DNA of 64,000 bases. Origin: Straminergon stramineum. Lineage: Eukaryota; Streptophyta; Bryopsida; Hypnales; Calliergonaceae. Where the stretch lies: positions 18,047,001-18,111,000 of the forward strand of contig OY987265.1 of NCBI GenBank assembly GCA_963920665.1, given 5' to 3'. Numbering within the stretch: position 1 is the stretch's first letter; every line of letters starts with the position of its first letter. Of this stretch, positions 22,582-35,889 are shown piece after piece. Position numbers and translations under genes: made by a program. The notes beneath the pieces were generated by a model, which worked only from the letters and a program-made list of their open reading frames with translations, made no database searches and was not told where the DNA came from.

Positions 22582-24889
22582 TACACTAATTCCAATGGTG
22601 AGATTGTTTTAATAATCAAAATTAATCTTGTGAAATTTTTAGTTTCAAAAAATGGATATCAGTCATTTTTAGCTTAAAATCGCCTTAGTACTAGCATATT
22701 GTGACTTTTGGAATAAATATTTTTTAAATAAAATAAAATATGGATAATCTGTAAAGCATTCAAAATAGTATGTGTCTGAAAATTCAAGTCTAGAAAAATT
22801 TATTTCTAAAATTTATGCACAAAAAAAGAGTGATGGACAATATGAAAAAATATAGACTTTAGAAATTAATTTTTAGAAATTAGTAAAAAAAACTCAAAAA
22901 AACACACTTTAATAAATTCTTTTTTACTAACTTGAAGATTCTTCTTTTCAACCATTTGCAGTTTTGGAAAAAAAATTGAGTTCTTTGCATGTGTGCAAAT
23001 GTAGTGCACTTTGAGCACATGTGGAAGATGGATACTTGACTATTTTAAAAAAATCTCTTTGTAGGCTTGTGTAACTTTAGTAGAAGTCCTTGTATTCCAA
23101 CTTCACCTTTAAATTTGCATTTTAGGATTGGAAACAATAATAAAACCCTCCAAAATGGCCAAGGTAGGCATCCAATTGGGGCAATCTAAAAATAATAAAT
23201 TGACTGGAAGAAAGTATTCAATGTCTACAACTACCACATGTACCTTCATTTCAAATTTGATAGGAAACGAACATACAATGCAGAAATTATGACCAAGAAA
23301 CCAATTGTCTAAGGCCAAAGGGAAAAAATAAAGGACAAGTGTTCTTGCGACAATCCAAATGTGGAATTTGAGCTCCAAAACGAATCCTATACATTAGTTT
23401 TTCAAAAAATGTTGATTGCTTTCAAAATAGGATGTTCCATAACTTCCTCTTAACACATCCAAATGAAAAGAATAAAAGCTTTTTATGTAGAAAAAAGTAC
23501 TATCTACCACATGAAAAAAATTATTTTAAAATTTTGTGGAGTTTTTTTACCCACCAAATTTAGTTCTAGGCTTATTGTAATATAACTTTTGCTTCGGGGC
23601 ACCAAGTGAAATAAAAATTATATTCCTGAAAAGTTACTAAGTTTTTCTATCTTATGAAAAAATTTCAAAAAGTTTCATTAAAAAATTGAGCTCATAGAAC
23701 CTTCCCAAAATCCATTTTGTTCCCTAGGGAGACAATTGGGACTTTAAGAGTTAAGAAGAGATTACTAAAACTAGTTCCATTGCAACTTAAAGGTTCTCAT
23801 GATAATTCAAAATTTAACAAACTATGAGTTAAAAATTTACAATTTATAAGCTTTCAAGATCTCAAGATGTCAAAATTTCCACTTTTCAAAATTTCAAAAA
23901 TTTGCATTTGGTTTTACTTGAATAGTAGAGAGAAGTGGAGTCCAAGTTATTTGTAAGAAATAGTCGAACTATTTGTTGTGTTTTTGTATAATACATGCAA
24001 TCTTATTGGGATTATATTTTTAAAATAGAGTAAATTTATAAATAAAATATAGAAATAATGTTTATATTCCTATAAAGTTCAAGTACATAATAAATTTTTG
24101 AAGAGGATCATTACAAAAATTAAAACCAAAATATTTAAAAAATTCAAAACAAGTTTATTGACATTGAACATATGAAAATCTAGAAAACATTCAAATTACA
24201 CTGATAACAAGAATTACTCATTTTTTTCCAATCCAATGAAGATGATAATGCATTATTCAAATAAATAAATAAATGTTTTTTCTACATTTGGAGATGCATA
24301 TATACAAAAGCATGCATTATAGACATTTATAGAAATATGGAGGATTTATTATTCTTATAAATTCTAAATAGTAGATGAATTTCTATCAAGAAAAAATTTC
24401 TTCTCTATTATAATTCAAAATTTCAAAATATGAGTATTTAATACATTAGAATATTAAAATATTAAAAATAAGGTATTTGACATTTTATTGCAATAAATGA
24501 AACTATGCTACAATTTCACTTGTTAAATTTTTCTTTTATAATTTCATCCATATTTTTTATAGTATGCATCAAGGTAGGATTTTCTAGAAACCCAAATTCT
24601 CTTTGCTTAGAGCAAAACCACCATATGAACCTCAAACCTCTAGATTTGTTTCGAAATTGTTGCCTAAAAAAGTTAAAGATTCTACTAGATGGCTATCTTC
24701 AAAACAAGGAGTACCACTATTTTTTTAAATACCCAACCCAAAGTGAATACCCCCTAATGACATCCCCACACCGTTTCAATGTAACTGAGAAGGTTGATGA
24801 AATCTCTTGAAATTAGATATTATTACCCACAAAAATAATGCGGAATATTAAGTTATATAGCCCAAGTAATTTACAATTTTATATTTAAT
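22582..24889. other. AT-rich intergenic DNA, no gene seen
   Basis: All frames are closed and no protein similarity is visible. The stretch 23,400-23,760 resembles repeat R2 weakly ('cataactt' and 'ataaaagcttttt' blocks). The AT-rich DNA ends abruptly at about 24,900, where the GC-rich 5' region of the next gene begins. Confidence 0.5.
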
Positions 24890-26258
24890 TTAATGTTGCA
24901 ACAATTGGCCCCGTGAGGCCTTCCCCTCCCTCACGAAGGCGAATTTCCGCTTCCCCGCTGAAAAAAGCCCTCGCCCGCATGCCCCTAATTTTCCCCCAAA
25001 ACCCCGACGAGCATCGCGCTCTTCATCCCTCGCTGGCTCGTCGTCGTCCGATCCCGATGGGGTCCGTTTCGCGTCTGCGGGATAGCGTGCCCCGCTTCCC
25101 TTGCCACTCCAATCTCGCCTCGCCCGCAGGTACTTCGGGCTCATATTGGGATTTAATTTCGGGTATTACTTTTCTAGGGTTCCGATGGGATTTGTTTTCG
25201 CCTGTGAATTTTGGTGCAATTCCGGGGGATTGGAGTACACGATCCTGGACACGATTGGGTTTAGGGTTTGGGAAATGGATTGCGATTGAGTATGGACGTG
25301 GAGTATGATGACGATGGATCTCTCTCTCCCTGTATGTATTTTGCTTCTGCCATGCTTGGACGAGGCGAGGTTCTGTGTTGCATATAGGAATTAATGTTTT
25401 GTACGATGATTGTTCTGGAAACGAGGAATTTAATTGGTGATGGAGGGGAATCTAGTCGCAGTCACTCTGGTCTACGTCAGGCTGGACAGAGTAGGGTTTT
25501 CTATTGGAATTTCGTTTCTAGATGTTAATATTAATTTTTCTTGCATTTTGACATGACAGTGAGCATTGTCTGATTGCCTTTTATTGTTCTACGTCCTGCA
25601 TTACTAGTTGTACTCAGGTCCAATTTGGAAATTTAATTGTCGAATATGGTGATTACTCTATGCCTCTATGTCACTTCTTCAATTCGCGTTTTCGTCTGGA
25701 ACTTTGAAGTTTTCGTTTTCCTGTCATGGGGATATCCGCTTTGTAAATCCACATTTAGGTTCAATGAGTATGAACTCGATGTAGCTCAGGGCTCCGAAGG
25801 GTGAACGGAGCCTTTTGATGTCAATGTGATAAGTATTTGAATTTTGAAGATTTGTGAGGTACTTATGTTGGAATCGAACAGTTCAGCTTTCCTGTCCACG
25901 GCATCTGAGAATACATTGGGTATCCTCAGTCCTGCCTGGAGCTCAAGACTTGAGCGCAGATTTTCTAGAAAGATCCATTCAGTCGTTGTCCAAAATGGTA
26001 CAAAGTTTGAATTGATGTTCGAGCTCTTTCGATTCGACTTGTTTCGATTCGGATTCATGAGATTTTGAACGTGCGTTCTTGCTGGCAGTATCGGACATGG
26101 CGCATGACTTGTAAAACCATCAATGGCTGGCCACATCAAGTAACAGGTAGGAGAAGATTAGCAGAAGGACGTTGGGGAAATCCAGCCAAGGTGGACTCGA
26201 GGAGACCCTGGATGTCCACCAGGGTTTTGAGAGCCCTATCCATGCGGAGCCGGGTCCC
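24890..26258 (+). promoter_or_regulatory. Promoter and 5' untranslated region of the EAF1-type gene
   Basis: Base composition jumps to GC-rich at about 24,900, a sharp sign of a transcribed plant gene start. The segment holds CT-rich tracts (for example 'ccttcccctccctcac') and plausible GT-AG introns, but no conserved coding sequence up to the first in-frame ATG at 26,259. The coding frame is open back to 26,151, so an upstream exon could add residues. Confidence 0.5.
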
Positions 26259-29200
26259 ATGGGCGCAGGAGCTGGCGCTGCAGCTGCCGTAGACCCCCCC
26301 GAGCTCTCGCCGCGTGGCTTAGCACTTGAAGAAGCTGAATCTGAACTTAGGTGCAGCATTTGATTTTGTTTAGCAGAATTTTGGTTTAGGGTTTGCTACC
26401 ATGTGTGCCAGCAGATGAGAACGGTGCCAGTTTCTTAGTTGCCATGGACGCCCAAACAGAATCTCAGTAAATGAAACCAGTCCTTGCATTCCCTTTTGAC
26501 TCAGGCGAGATCTTGCTATTCGGGAGGAGCGCAGAAGGGAGCTAGAGTTTCTGGAGAAGGTATTCTTCTGGAAAATCGCACGTGAATGCTGGGAGGATCC
26601 AATGCTGTGCATTTGGTCTCAGTTTCAGAAGCCCCCTGGACTCTAGAAACTGCCGTCTATGAACCTTCTGGCCCATTTTTTGACTGGCGGATGTCCTTCT
26701 CCATGCAGGGTGGAGATCCTTTGGATTTCGAATTTGGGTTGGCGCTTCCAGCTCCATTGCTACCTCTTTCACGGAAAGAAGCATTGGCTGATCAGCTATT
26801 GAGGTGTGTGTGGATTTGAGACTTTCAGTGTTTGGACGCCTGTTCCTCTTCCCAATGTGCACTGTTCTCTCGTTCCTCTCGCTCTCTCTCACTCGCACGC
26901 TAATACGCAATGAGGCCTTGCATACGTCTTCCAGTGCAGGAGAGGGAGTCGGGAACCCTGATTCGGTGGTGCTCGGAGTCGCCACTACTTCGAGTGAAGA
27001 AATTGGAGGGAGAGGAGGAGCGATAGAAGAAGAGAAACGCGATAAATCTTTGGAGACTGAACCAGAGCAGGCCCGAGTGGATGGCACAAGCGACGTGAAA
27101 GTAGAAGTAGAGAGTGACTGTGTTGTCGGGGATTTGGTTGGATCCAAGACTCAGATGCATGTGAAAAGGAACAGAGCTCGGAGTCAAAGATTGAGCAATG
27201 GACATGCATCCCCGAAAGTGGTAGAGAGCGTGTTGGGTGCTGACCGTTCCGTGGTGGATGTGGAGAGCAAGAGAGCGCCTGTTTCTGTAGAAAATGAGGC
27301 GATGTCGGACGTGAGCTACGAAGTCTTGCCAAGTCAGAGCTCCCATGGTCTTCCGAGGAAATGGACTGGTTTGATTAGTGGTCAGGAATTTGAGTCTGGG
27401 AACGGGCCCAGGTGTGGACCCGTCGCTGACCCGCCTGCAGCAGCAGATGCGAGCTCTCGAGAGCCCAGCCCTTCGCATGTGTCTGTGCAGTCCGCTGCTG
27501 CACGGGTTGATTCGAATGTGGATGCTGATGAGCGAGAACGAGTGAGTCCGTGCGTCGCCGACGTGGAGCCGGTGTCCGGTTCTCCTCCCCATGTACAAAA
27601 GATCGTCGAGACTGATGGTTTAGCATCTCCCAAGAAGGTCGAGGATACACCGGTTGTAGATTCCGGTCCAGGAACTTCGAAGGAGGAGAGCGGAGCCATT
27701 CGTCAACCTGGAAACCCGCCTCTTCGCAAGGACAAGAAAGAGAGGTTTGTCCCGTTTCCTATGGAAAAGGGTAGTGACATGCACCGCGTGGATGGAGTCC
27801 ATGTCTTGCATGCGGACAGCGGCGCCGATGTCCTCGGAGTCCCCCATCTGCATCGCCATTCCGGAGTGGTTAAGAAGGCTGCTGCCTCAAGGGGAGGAAA
27901 CCACGGTCGATTAGCAACTCGCGATCGTTCCTTACAGGAGGAGAGGAGGGTGGGTGTTCATCATGTTCGAATCAAATGCGAAGACGGGGTTGCTGAGAAT
28001 CGAGCCCGTCCTTCCGCTGCAGATGCCGAACCCGGCGGTCAGCCCGCGGGCGGTGCTCCCAGTTCTCAAGAGGATCTTCGCGCGGAAGGCCAAGCAGGCG
28101 CTGTTGTGGGTGGGATTGCGAGAGCCATCGCTCGGTCCTCTAGTGTCTCTGCTTTGTCCAATTGCAAGTTCTCCGGTGTCGTCCTCCCTCGGGAGAAAGA
28201 GCAGGATCCCGTGGCCCAGGCGGAAGGTGAGAGATGCAAGGCAGAACCACAAGCCCACGCTGACAAGGCGCACGACGATTATATTCTAGAGGAGGCTGGG
28301 AATCTCGAGGTAGCCTGGGTGTCCCATCCTGCTGACCCTCCTTTCACTCCATCATTGAGGTGTATCGGTATGTGTTTTTGTGACCCTGTGGAAGTCATGC
28401 GTGGTCCTCGGGCTGATTTTGTGTATTTTTTTCAGGCCAAGAGGAGCTTCATGGAGAAGTGGCATCATGTGAAGAAGTCTTCGGAACCCTCTAGACGTAA
28501 ATGTCATTGGGATTTTGTGCTCGAGGAGATGCGCTGGCTGGCCAAGGACTTTTTCGAGGTATCTGCACTGAATGGTTCCCTGTTTGTGCATGCGGATCCC
28601 TGCCTGAAGTTTAGAAGCGTGCCCTAGAGTTGGCTTGACATCGACTCCACTCCTCGTGGTGTCGGAGCTACTTCTGTAGCCTGAAGTGCGAGCTTGGGTG
28701 CCTTTTCGTCATGTGGCAGCAGGAGTGTCCATCAGTTGGGATTGAGAGATTCCATATCCAGGAGGTTGCAGTTGCTTCCTCTGGGTATCGGGACTATCTA
28801 TTTGGAATTGGAGTTTGTTTGTCTGAGAGTTTTCGTTGCTGTTGACGTGTCCAGGAGCGCAGGTGGAAGCTGGCGGCTGCTGCTCGCATTGGCAATAAGG
28901 TATCTTACGAGAGAAACAAGGATGATTACCTAGCATCGCATTTGGTTAAGGAGCAGCGCGAACGGGCCAGTTTTATGGCGTATACCGTGAATAAGTTTTG
29001 GCGGATGGCTGAGGCATCCCTGACGAAGGGCAAGCCTGGGCGTTTCATTTGCGACAAAAGTGGGAAAGCCGAAGAAACTCGAAATGACCCGAACGAAGCT
29101 GTTCCAATGGATGTTGACGTCCCTGCTTCCACTGAGGTATTTCTTCTCCTCCCCCGTATTGGGGAAGGCTGGCGTTCTGCAAGTGGTGCACTTGTTGACA

Positions 29201-32200
29201 GCTGCCGTGATCCTTGTCCGTGATCTTCGATTGATTTGACAGAGCGTTACCGATGCAGGTCTGTGACTCTTGTGAATATCTTCGCTCCATCTGACTTGCC
29301 GCATGTCGTTTTCCTTTAGCAGGCTGTGAACAAGTCCTCGCAGCCTGCCAAACTGGAGGAGAATTCCTTTTCTGTGAAGAGATATGCTGTAAACTATTTG
29401 AAAGTCATCGGGTGCGGACGGGTAGCCCAAGCCGTGGCTCCCATTACTCCCGACCACTATTTCGAGTGCAATGGCATTCCCTATTTTTTCGATGAGGATC
29501 TTTTTTCTAAGGTACACTTAGTCCAGGTCCGCGTGCCAGCCACTTGGTGTGTCCCCCCGCACCCTGAGCTTGATAAGGCCTACTTCCTCTCCCTTCTCTT
29601 ATTTCAACGCGTGAAAATGCCGGCATGCTTGGCGGCCGGACTATTTTCTTGTGAAGGTCGCTGTTACGATTGCTGCTGATGCATATGTTGGTTGTATTCA
29701 AGCAGGAACTCTTGTATTATACTGTACCCGCCGGTGCAATGGAGGTTTATCGTGTCTCGGTTGAATTGGAGAGGGCGCGAGCTGAAGTGGTACATTTGGA
29801 GTCTTTTTTCTGTCTTGTCTGTGTTGTCTATTGAACATCTAAGGGATTGGAGGGCGGGATCTGACGTTTGAGATTCATGTTTTTCATTTTCAGCGTCTTC
29901 CGCTCATTCTGTCCACCTTTATGACAACAGAGATGCTCCATCCCGTATTGACTTTTTCTGACGTTTGTAGGAGTATGAAGAGAAGCGTGCAACAGCGGTT
30001 GCGGAGGCCGAAGCCCTGGCAGCTGCTGAAGCATCTGGAGATGCATCTCTGGGAAGTGATTTTGGATTTTCTGACTTCCTTGTGGACGGCGGTTCTCAAG
30101 ATTACGAATTCCAGACCAGCTTCATGGGTGAGGGAGGTCACGCACGAATTTCCAAAAAGAAACGGAAGAAGATTTTCAAGAACAGCAATTCTGGCAGGAG
30201 GCTTGAGGGGATTGGACTACAAGGTACATGCTGTTGTTGTGCCTTTGTGATCCGAGTGATGCTTTGTTTGTCAGATTGTTGGTAGTTGACTGTTTCTTTC
30301 ATTCTCAGTCCTGGGGGTCTTTCTTTCACCGGTTGAGAATGGGTTCATCTCTGAACAGCCCTTTCCTGTGCTTTTCAGGATTTTCATATCCATCATCAGG
30401 TATGTCGACTCCTGACATGGGCTTGCAGTCCCCTCTTGTCACTGGGAAACGGTCCTTACCTGGAGAATTGGGCTCCAACAGCGTTCCTGGAAGCATTCCA
30501 GTGAAGCGAGCACGATCCTCCGCCACTAACCTCCGACCCCGTGCCAGTCACTCCTGTATTTCGCCAGGTATGATGCTGGATTCGAAAGCGTCCTTCCCTT
30601 TCCTTGCGAGAAAGCTTGTAGGCAGGCCATTGTAGTAATCTTGAAGTCCACCGCCTACTGTTTTGTCTAGGTCATAGCGACGATTTAATCTGATAACTTA
30701 TACGTTTGGTTGTGTACTTGTATGAAATCTATTACTAACCGCCGTTTTCTGCTCTCGTGGCTCTCACCTCCCGCCGTAACCCAAATAATAATCCACGTTT
30801 ACAGCTCTGGTTCTATTTCCTTGTGTTGGAGTTTGCGGGGCTCATGTGGCTAATAGTAGGCTGGTTTCTGAACCCCTGCTGGCAGGTGGGTATCCAAGAA
30901 CGGGACTGGACTCGCAGGATCAGCATGAAGATGATGGTTTAGGCATGGCGGAGGGTTCCATGAAATTAGAATCCGGCCATGATACTTCCAGCAGTAAACT
31001 GCATGGAGTTGGTGGACTTGGTGGTGGCAGTTTTACTTCTAGCAAGTTCAAGAAGAAGAAGAAGACCAAGGCTTTTCCAGGGTTGTCCAATTCCAGACCT
31101 TATGAAGGAGGGTTGGGTGCGGGCCCTCCTGGAAAGGTATTCCGACCAACATAGCCTGGCATTCCGATTCCCGTCCTATGCTTCCTTCTTTATTCCCTGC
31201 TGCGAAATGCACGCATGAGATAAGCTGCGGTGTTTAAGTTGTTTAGCCGCCGTGTGTGTGCCCCGCTTGATGGCACGCTCGTTTTGTTCTGCAGGGTGGC
31301 GATGGAGATTCTCAGGACCTTGTGCGCTTTGAGCAGGTACTTGGAATTTCCTCTTCTTCGGCTTTGCAGTATGAGGGTCTGGTCTCTCCATCCTGTGGTG
31401 TCCACATTCCTGGTCTGGTTGGGTACGGAAGGGTCGTGATTCTGAACAGTCGTACGAGTGCTCTGAAGTTTTCATCCTCGGATTTGTTAACTAGGTGCCC
31501 TGTTGAGGATCTGATCAGTTTAATGCCGAGTGTGGTATGCGTTGAGCCCACTCTAATGGTGTGTGGTTCATTTCTGGGAACAGATGAAACGGAAAGGGGA
31601 ACCCAATTGGGCACATCCTGGTACGTCATCGGACGCAAGTTTAGGCAAGTCGCCCAGTATCCTCTCCTTTGCTTTCCTCCTTCTTGGCTTCGTGTGTTTG
31701 TACGAGACTCCGTTTGTGTGTTGGGAAGGTCTCCTCGAGCAGTATGTGCCCTCCTCTGAAGTTTCCTTTCTCATTGTTAAGGTGTCATCTTTTCATGGTC
31801 GTTGTTTCGTCCAGCAGGAACTCCAACAGATACACCTGGATCGCCCGGGTCCCAAGGTCTGCCAGGGCAACAAACTGTGAAAAAGCAGAAATCGTTGAAG
31901 CAGAATGAGACGAGTTGTGAGGCCGCGACTCCTGCGCAGGCGCTGCCGTCCGTAGCGACTGCCAGCAAGTTGTTGAAGCAAAGCAGCATGCGCGACCGGA
32001 ATCGTAGGGCTCGGCCAAACAAAGTGAGTGGATCTGTGCCTGCTACCTGTAGGGTATGTCGACCCATTTCTTTATTCCTATTGTCAATCTTGTGGGTTTG
32101 CAAGTTTTGTTTTTTCTCATTGTGAGTTGTCTTGTATCGCCCTGGTGCATATCTGACTGGCCCCTATTCTGTGCAGGTTCTCACGAGTACACCAGCTGGC

Positions 32201-35200
32201 GTTGGGATTCCTTGGTCGACTAGTGAAGATCAAGTGAGTGTGACTTGGCTGTCTTGAGTTGCTAAGCTTGTTCTCAAGGACCTCCGTTTATTGTTGCAGG
32301 AAGACTTTGTATTGGTCCCCTGAGGACTTCGAGTGAATGTTGTTGGATTCTTCGTTGTTGTGAAATTCGAAGTTCTATGCTTGTCGGTTCCGTGCATTGT
32401 TTCTCGGTGTTTCTAGGGTCCTGCAATTACTCGTGTTATAGGTCATTTGATGATGTAATGCACTCCCAACTATGGATCGATTGATTCTTGCTTCCATTTT
32501 CCTATTTTTCTCTGCGTGCGCAGGCCATTCTCGCCCTAGTGCATGATCTGGGTCCTAATTTTGAACTCGTAAGCGATGTGTTGAGTTCGAGCTCACAAAT
32601 TAAGGTATGTCATACCCACCTTGTGTTGGCAATTGTATATGGAGGCACGTGTTGTGTGTTGGTATTCTTGTTGCATTTTCTGCAGCTTCTTTGCACATGA
32701 GCCATTTTCATGAGGTGGCTGGTGTTGGAATTGAGTTGCTTTACGGTAATCTGATTCACCTAAAGTCTAAGGACTTCGAGGTAGCTCGTGCACCTTAGGA
32801 CATTGGTAGTCAGCGTCCCATGGGTGATTGGGTGTTAAAGCATCATGTGACATTTGTAGCTAGACCACCATGGGACGTAGGCTACACCCCTAGTAAGTGC
32901 ACAAGACCCCTAGTTAGTCTCTACATATTCTGTGTTATGCAGACAGACTCAAGGTCGTATATCACATAGCTCGGTGGGCGGGTGAAGGAGATACGCTTGA
33001 GTTGAGCATTTTTCTCGCATCTTTCATGTCCTTCTAATTGAATATCTGGCCGCTTAAAATTCCTGGTCTGGATCTCCCTTTTTCAGGGTATATTCCGAAA
33101 ACCGAAGCAATGCAGAGAACGACACGCAGCTCTAACGGAGAGATCGAGTGCAGACGGGATGGACAATCAAGAGGACCCGAATTCGTTGCAGTCCCAGTGT
33201 TCCAAAGTAAGTCATCACAAAATCTGTCCATTTCCTTCTTCAAGTACGGAACTTGATTGAGACTCGGTGGTACTCCTCTGGATCGAGGGAAATCGGTTCA
33301 CATTGTTTGCGATGTAATTGCCTGTTAGTTCATAATTTCAAGGTGAATGTACCTTGAAGCCATCAGTGGTTTGCGGTTCTTTTCCGTGAGCTGTTCCTGT
33401 CTTGTCTGTAACTCGATTGCATGATCGTGTTCGATACAGGGGAATGTTAAAGGTCCACGTGTTCATGGTGTACCGGAGGAGGACAGCCTCAAACATCTGG
33501 AGTGCATCGTCCAACTTGTCTCGAAATATCGTGTGCGGAAAAATTCGGTGAGGACTTCAGCACCCGCTTCTTTCCTTGTGTTTAGTGATCTTGGTCTAAC
33601 TAATGGTGTGCAATTGGTTTAGAATCCAAAAGTTTGTTGCGTTGTGTGCCTCTTAAGCTATTACGTTCGGTGCGTCTTCTTGAAAGTGGGAACCGCTGTT
33701 GAAAGCCAGTTTATTCTGGGTTTCGAGTTTTTTCTCCCTTCGTTCTGACTGCGAGTGTGGGTGTACCTCATTGTGTACAGAGCGACAGCCAAGATCAAAA
33801 GACTTTAGCTGCCCAGCATCCTTCTCATGGAATCGCTATCTCTCAATTCTGCACTGGTGGCCCTCCGAAGTGAGTCATCCAGAACCTTATTGTGCTTGAG
33901 ATAGACGCGGGTTGATTGCCCGAGGCGTCTAGTCATGCGTATTCGGACCAAGAGTTCTAAGAATTTGAACGGTTCTTTGTCTGGGCTCCTTCGTGGATCC
34001 GTCGAGTGTGAACCACCGGCCATTGTGCTGTTGTTGATTTGAGTGTTGTTTGTTCGCTCCCTACCTCTGTGCCGTGATGCGTTCTCTCTGAACATTGGTT
34101 TTGACATGTGTGTTGATGACAGTCCTCTGGATTTATGTGATCGAGTGACGAACAATGGGGATGCGACTTCCCAGCCGTTCCCTATCCAGCCCGCACAGGG
34201 GAGTGTGTTGGGACCTCCGATGATCCCTGGTCCTGTGATGAGACCACCCTCCGGAGGTTTACCTTTGTTACCCGGCACCAGTGGTTTCAACTTGGGGCCA
34301 TCTTCCGTTTCGTCTTCTGCTGCCATGAGCGCCGCAGCTGCACGGTACGGAGCTGGCCTTCTTAGAGCTTATACGATTACTGGGCCTGGCCAGGATGCCC
34401 TCGTGATCTAGTCTTTTCGATGTGCTAAAGATTTCGTTGACTGTCATGGCTCTGACTTCTTTCTGGCGCTTACGTCGGCCGTGGTTGTGTGGCGCTGCTT
34501 TTGGAACTGTGCTGTGTTTGTATGAGCAACTGATCGCATGCTTTCGCCGCTCCATTTGCTCGGTCGCCTTCCCTTTCAGATTTTCGATTCCTAGTGGTTT
34601 CTGCGATTCGTATCTGCATTTGATGGTTTTTTCGTGCTCCCAATCCGACTTCAATGGTTGTGTTTCTCGTGTGCAGAGACGCCCAGCGCTTCACGACCAG
34701 GCTGTCTCAGGAAGAAGCCAATCGTTTGCGAATGGCTGGAGGCAGCTTATCTGCGTACAACGCCCGTCTTCTCCAGCAGCAGGCCGTGCCGGGTGGCTTG
34801 CCTCTTCTCAGCGGTTTGCCCAATCCCAGCGACTTGCCCATGGTTCCTACCAGCACCACCGGGGCCATGTTGGGTGCTCTGAGCCGTGGTTTGTCCCTGC
34901 CCAGGGCCGGTCTGCCGAGCATGGGTTCCCCGGTGGGTTCCAATATGGTTCCATCTGGCTTGAGTGGCATGGTGCCTCCAGCAGGAAGCTTCCCTCAGTC
35001 GAACGCGTCGAGGAGAACTGCCAGTCTGCTGAACATGCTGCGGGTAATTCTCGAAGCCCTCTGAATCTATTGGTTTGGATGGTATCTACCCTGATTATGG
35101 AGGTTTTCACTTCTTCGTTTTGGCCCAGTTGCCTTGCTTCACAGCTCTGGGGCTGACTTCCTTGTGATAAATACTTGTGAAATAGAAAGATTTCCACTCC

Positions 35201-35858
35201 TTTTGTGCCTTCGTTCATGGCTTTCGTGGCCTTGAAGGGAGGATGACCGAAGTCACAACGTTGGTATCTGATTCGACCTCATCTCTTTTGGATATGGATC
35301 TGAGACTGGATGATTATTTCAGGTGGGAACGTGCACGGAGGACCAGCGTTTACAGATTTTGCAACACCTTCAATTGCAAGCGCAACAAGGTGACAATCAA
35401 GCCGCGGCTGCTCTCTCGAATTTAAGCAGTGATATGGCTGCTATGACGTCGCCCCCGCCTCAGGTGATCCTCCAGGCCGCTTTTGACAGTGTCGCTTTAT
35501 TTGGCCGCTCAGTATACCTCTATCGCGTCCGCCTCCCAAGGCGTAGTGCGACAGCTGGTGTTCGATCTTTGCAACATCTTTGCAAGTCTTTGAACCGGGG
35601 AAGTAGCGATGATATAGGAGGACCATCAAAAGACGTCAGTGTTCGTTCATGTAATTCGTGGTCTGTCTCATTGCACTTGAAAGGGACGTGGTCCGTGTCT
35701 CATTGCACATGTTTTATTGCCCGTTCGTAGCGTCCGTTCATTGTTCCGGCCTTCGAGGCGAACACTAGAAGGAGTGGATGATTTTTGCCTAAGATATTGC
35801 TCTCCATGTGTGTGAACGTTTCCACTGCTACAGCCGTTCTCCCCTCAACATCAGCCAC

Positions 35859-35889
<31 letters not shown>

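Noticed and set aside
24913..25308. 131-residue open frame at the start of the GC-rich block
   Set aside because: It begins with GTG rather than ATG, shows no known domain and probably lies in the 5' untranslated region of the EAF1 gene.
26804..26934. The 607-residue open frame taken as starting at 26,804
   Set aside because: Its first part is intron. The EAF1 exon begins at 26,935, where an acceptor restores the frame with the upstream LEKGGDPLDF-coding exons.
32815..32885. Short inverted repeat GTCCCATGG...CCATGGGAC in an EAF1 intron as a MITE
   Set aside because: Only about ten bases pair and no flanking duplication is visible.
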